A DNA stretch of 6,246 nucleotides, taken from positions 1 through 6,246 of the forward strand of contig CAYIXE010000048.1 of the NCBI GenBank assembly GCA_964367095.1, in the 5' to 3' direction. A program made the position numbers and the translations under genes. Below, piece by piece: positions 4,971 through 6,246 of the stretch. The first letter of the stretch is position 1. Each line of letters starts with the position of its first letter. The notes beneath the pieces were generated by a model. The model was not told where the DNA came from and did not search any database. It worked only from the letters and a program-made list of their open reading frames with translations. The DNA is from UBA927 sp964367095. Its GTDB lineage: Bacteria; Patescibacteriota; Microgenomatia; UBA10105; UBA927.

Positions 4971-5258
4971 TTACGCGGGTTTTCCAATGCCAATATATAC
5001 TTTGTTATCATCTGTGGGCATCTCTATCTTCTCCCCTACAATTTGCGACAACACACTCTCTATCCCTTTTTGTATGTCCTCCGGAAATTCCTCACGAATT
5101 TTTTCTTCAGCCGCCAAAAATGAACCCAACGCATCTATCTGCTCCTGTGTAAGCCGCGGAAACTCATCGATAATATCGAGCTTCTGCTCATAGGAAAGCA
5201 AAATACTCTCCTCAAGGAGTATCAAAACCGCGTCTTGTTTTTCTCTCAAAGTTTTCAT
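4971..5258 (-). CDS. Small acidic helical protein (95 aa), family member 1
   Basis: Unrecognised small protein, predicted cytosolic, with no signal peptide or membrane segment. It is rich in Glu, Asp, Leu and Ile. Two helix-capping boxes are visible, LSYEQ (about 21-25) and LTQEQ (about 36-40), so the first 60 residues probably form a short helical bundle; the last 20 residues are less helical. The core QKLDII (25-30) matches QKIDLL in the 94-aa protein and EKQDLM in the 99-aa protein, followed in each by a similarly spaced second helix. I take the three as paralogues. The ATG at 5258 lies 2 bases after the upstream stop with GGTGG about 7 bases before it, a weak Shine-Dalgarno match that fits translational coupling. 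The next gene begins one base after this stop. Position between two large genes suggests a partner role, which is inference only. Confidence 0.85.
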   Translation of the reverse strand: MKTLREKQDAVLILLEESILLSYEQKLDIIDEFPRLTQEQIDALGSFLAAEEKIREEFPEDIQKGIESVLSQIVGEKIEMPTDDNKVYIGIGKPA

Positions 5259-5260
5259 AG

Positions 5261-6246
5261 TTATGCCACCGCCGGTTTCGCAAACACCTCCGCTGCTTGT
5301 TTTCTTTCTACAATTTTTTTAAGCCCCCGCTTTGCCGTATACCCCAATACATCCAAAGCCATGTCTTTGGACACCATCACGCTCTTATAGCGATTAATCC
5401 CCATCTGCATCACGGCAGGAATCGCATCTATGCCATGTGCGCCAAGAAACTCTGCCACACCCGTCGTAGTGGAAAGCCACACAGGAATATCCGGCGTGAG
5501 GTTCAACCACCTATCAAAAAATGCATGAAATTTACCAAATTTTGTTCCTTCAATAATTGTCGGCGCTGCTCGCTTTACCCCACCCTCCAACCAACCCACT
5601 ACGCCTGTTTTTTTCACCACACTCTTCACCGCATCTGTTACCGCTTTCCCTGCTTCTTTACCAGCTTTTATTGCGGCCAATCTTCCGCGCACTTCACCGC
5701 CGGCTGACCGCGCCCATTTCATGGGAAACGTAATCCAATGTTTTGATGCATTCTCTGCGGCAACTGCAGTTTTCACTCCCATATATGCTTCTGCTTTTGC
5801 AAGTTTTTTTGCCTGCTGTGCGACTTGTATCCCTTCTACCCCCATCCTCGTTGCCATCACCTTGGCACCATGAGAAGCTGACTCTGAAAATTCGTAACCA
5901 AGCACTCGAGCCGCCTCTTTTTTTCCAGCCAAAGCACCCACCACAGAACGAACAGTGTCTTTTGCTATAGCGCCAGTTTTTTCAAAACCATACGCCACTT
6001 TAAATGCGGCGTTAGCAAATATGCTGTTACCACCTTTGCTAAGGTCCCATAATTTATCTGCAGTCTTCACTCCTCTGGCTGTTACAAAAGCCTTTTTTCC
6101 TTCTTTTGCAGCTTTTGATAACCGCACAAACGGCTCAAATTGAATATTCTTAAGCCTCGTTGTCCCCGTCAAGGCTTTGCCTTCTTTTGCGGTTATCCCC
6201 AACAGCCCCGTCCCCAAGCCCTTCCCCTCTCCAATCACCGGAATTA
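5261..6246 (-). CDS. Large Ala/Gly/Lys-rich helical protein, 5'-truncated by window edge, unknown function
   Basis: I do not recognise this gene. 327 residues are visible before the TAA stop, and the frame stays open to the right edge. A GTG at 6238 is in frame, but the two codons before it (Ile-Pro) have no ribosome-binding site, so the true start is probably outside the window. The visible protein is dominated by Ala, Gly, Lys and Val in amphipathic helical stretches (about 40-240) and has no convincing membrane span or signal peptide. The C-terminal third is different: Trp/Phe-rich (about 240-260), then AIPAVMQMG and MALDVLGYTAKRGLKK (295-310). That last segment resembles the C-termini of the 316-aa and 353-aa proteins downstream, which makes this a likely distant paralogue. 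The 95-aa gene starts 2 bases after its stop, so the two are co-transcribed. Ala-rich helices also occur in phage tape-measure and pore-forming proteins, but nothing specific supports either. Confidence 0.8.
   Translation of the reverse strand, partial: IPVIGEGKGLGTGLLGITAKEGKALTGTTRLKNIQFEPFVRLSKAAKEGKKAFVTARGVKTADKLWDLSKGGNSIFANAAFKVAYGFEKTGAIAKDTVRSVVGALAGKKEAARVLGYEFSESASHGAKVMATRMGVEGIQVAQQAKKLAKAEAYMGVKTAVAAENASKHWITFPMKWARSAGGEVRGRLAAIKAGKEAGKAVTDAVKSVVKKTGVVGWLEGGVKRAAPTIIEGTKFGKFHAFFDRWLNLTPDIPVWLSTTTGVAEFLGAHGIDAIPAVMQMGINRYKSVMVSKDMALDVLGYTAKRGLKKIVERKQAAEVFAKPAVA

Noticed and set aside
5261..6246. Phage tape-measure or pore-forming toxin identity for the edge protein
   Set aside because: Ala/Gly/Lys-rich helices are shared with many protein types. 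There is no hydrophobic hairpin, no phage structural gene nearby, and the C-terminus instead resembles the neighbouring large proteins.

Overview
The window looks like chromosomal DNA from a small-genome, probably host-associated bacterium. I favour the Patescibacteria/CPR (Parcubacteria-like). This is inference: every protein is a short orphan with no recognised domain, genes are tightly packed on one strand, translation signals are mixed, and a GC palindrome of a kind I associate with such genomes sits inside a coding region. No taxonomic marker gene is present. The standard genetic code fits all reading frames.

All eight protein genes lie on the minus strand and are described here in transcription order, from right to left. 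Group A runs from the right edge to 4019: a large Ala/Gly/Lys-rich protein cut by the window edge, a 95-aa acidic helical protein, and a 316-aa protein, separated by 1-2 bases. An 84-base gap with a three-fold 8-bp tandem repeat and a possible extended -10 leads into group B (3934-2323): 99 aa, 347 aa and 94 aa, with a 6-base gap and then a 23-base overlap. Two single genes follow (245 aa and 353 aa), each directly behind a convincing promoter. Downstream, 429-219 has no protein gene. It holds a third promoter-like site, strong hairpins and a clear intrinsic terminator, so it may encode a small RNA of about 165 nt. The leftmost 218 bases contain hairpins and repeats but no gene I can defend.

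The main observation is that the eight genes appear to be copies of only two protein types. The three small proteins (94-99 aa) share a [QE]K-x-D-[IL]-[ILM] core and helix-capping pattern. At least four of the five large proteins share parts of a C-terminal module: E-[GA]-x-x-R, then [IA]-P-x-x-G-[AG], then M-[AV]-L...Y-x-K-x-G. Small and large genes alternate through groups A and B. This suggests a diversified two-component family, such as partner or chaperone pairs, but no biochemical function can be read from the sequence. The alignments were made by eye and need profile searches.

A second theme is regulation. Three promoter-like sites use an extended -10 (TGn plus TATACT or TACAAT) with a TTG-type -35 at 17-18 bp, and a fourth, weaker one lacks a -35. 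One promoter would give a nearly leaderless mRNA. Another gives a leader of about 22 nt that is essentially a terminator-like hairpin and U-tract abutting the AUG.
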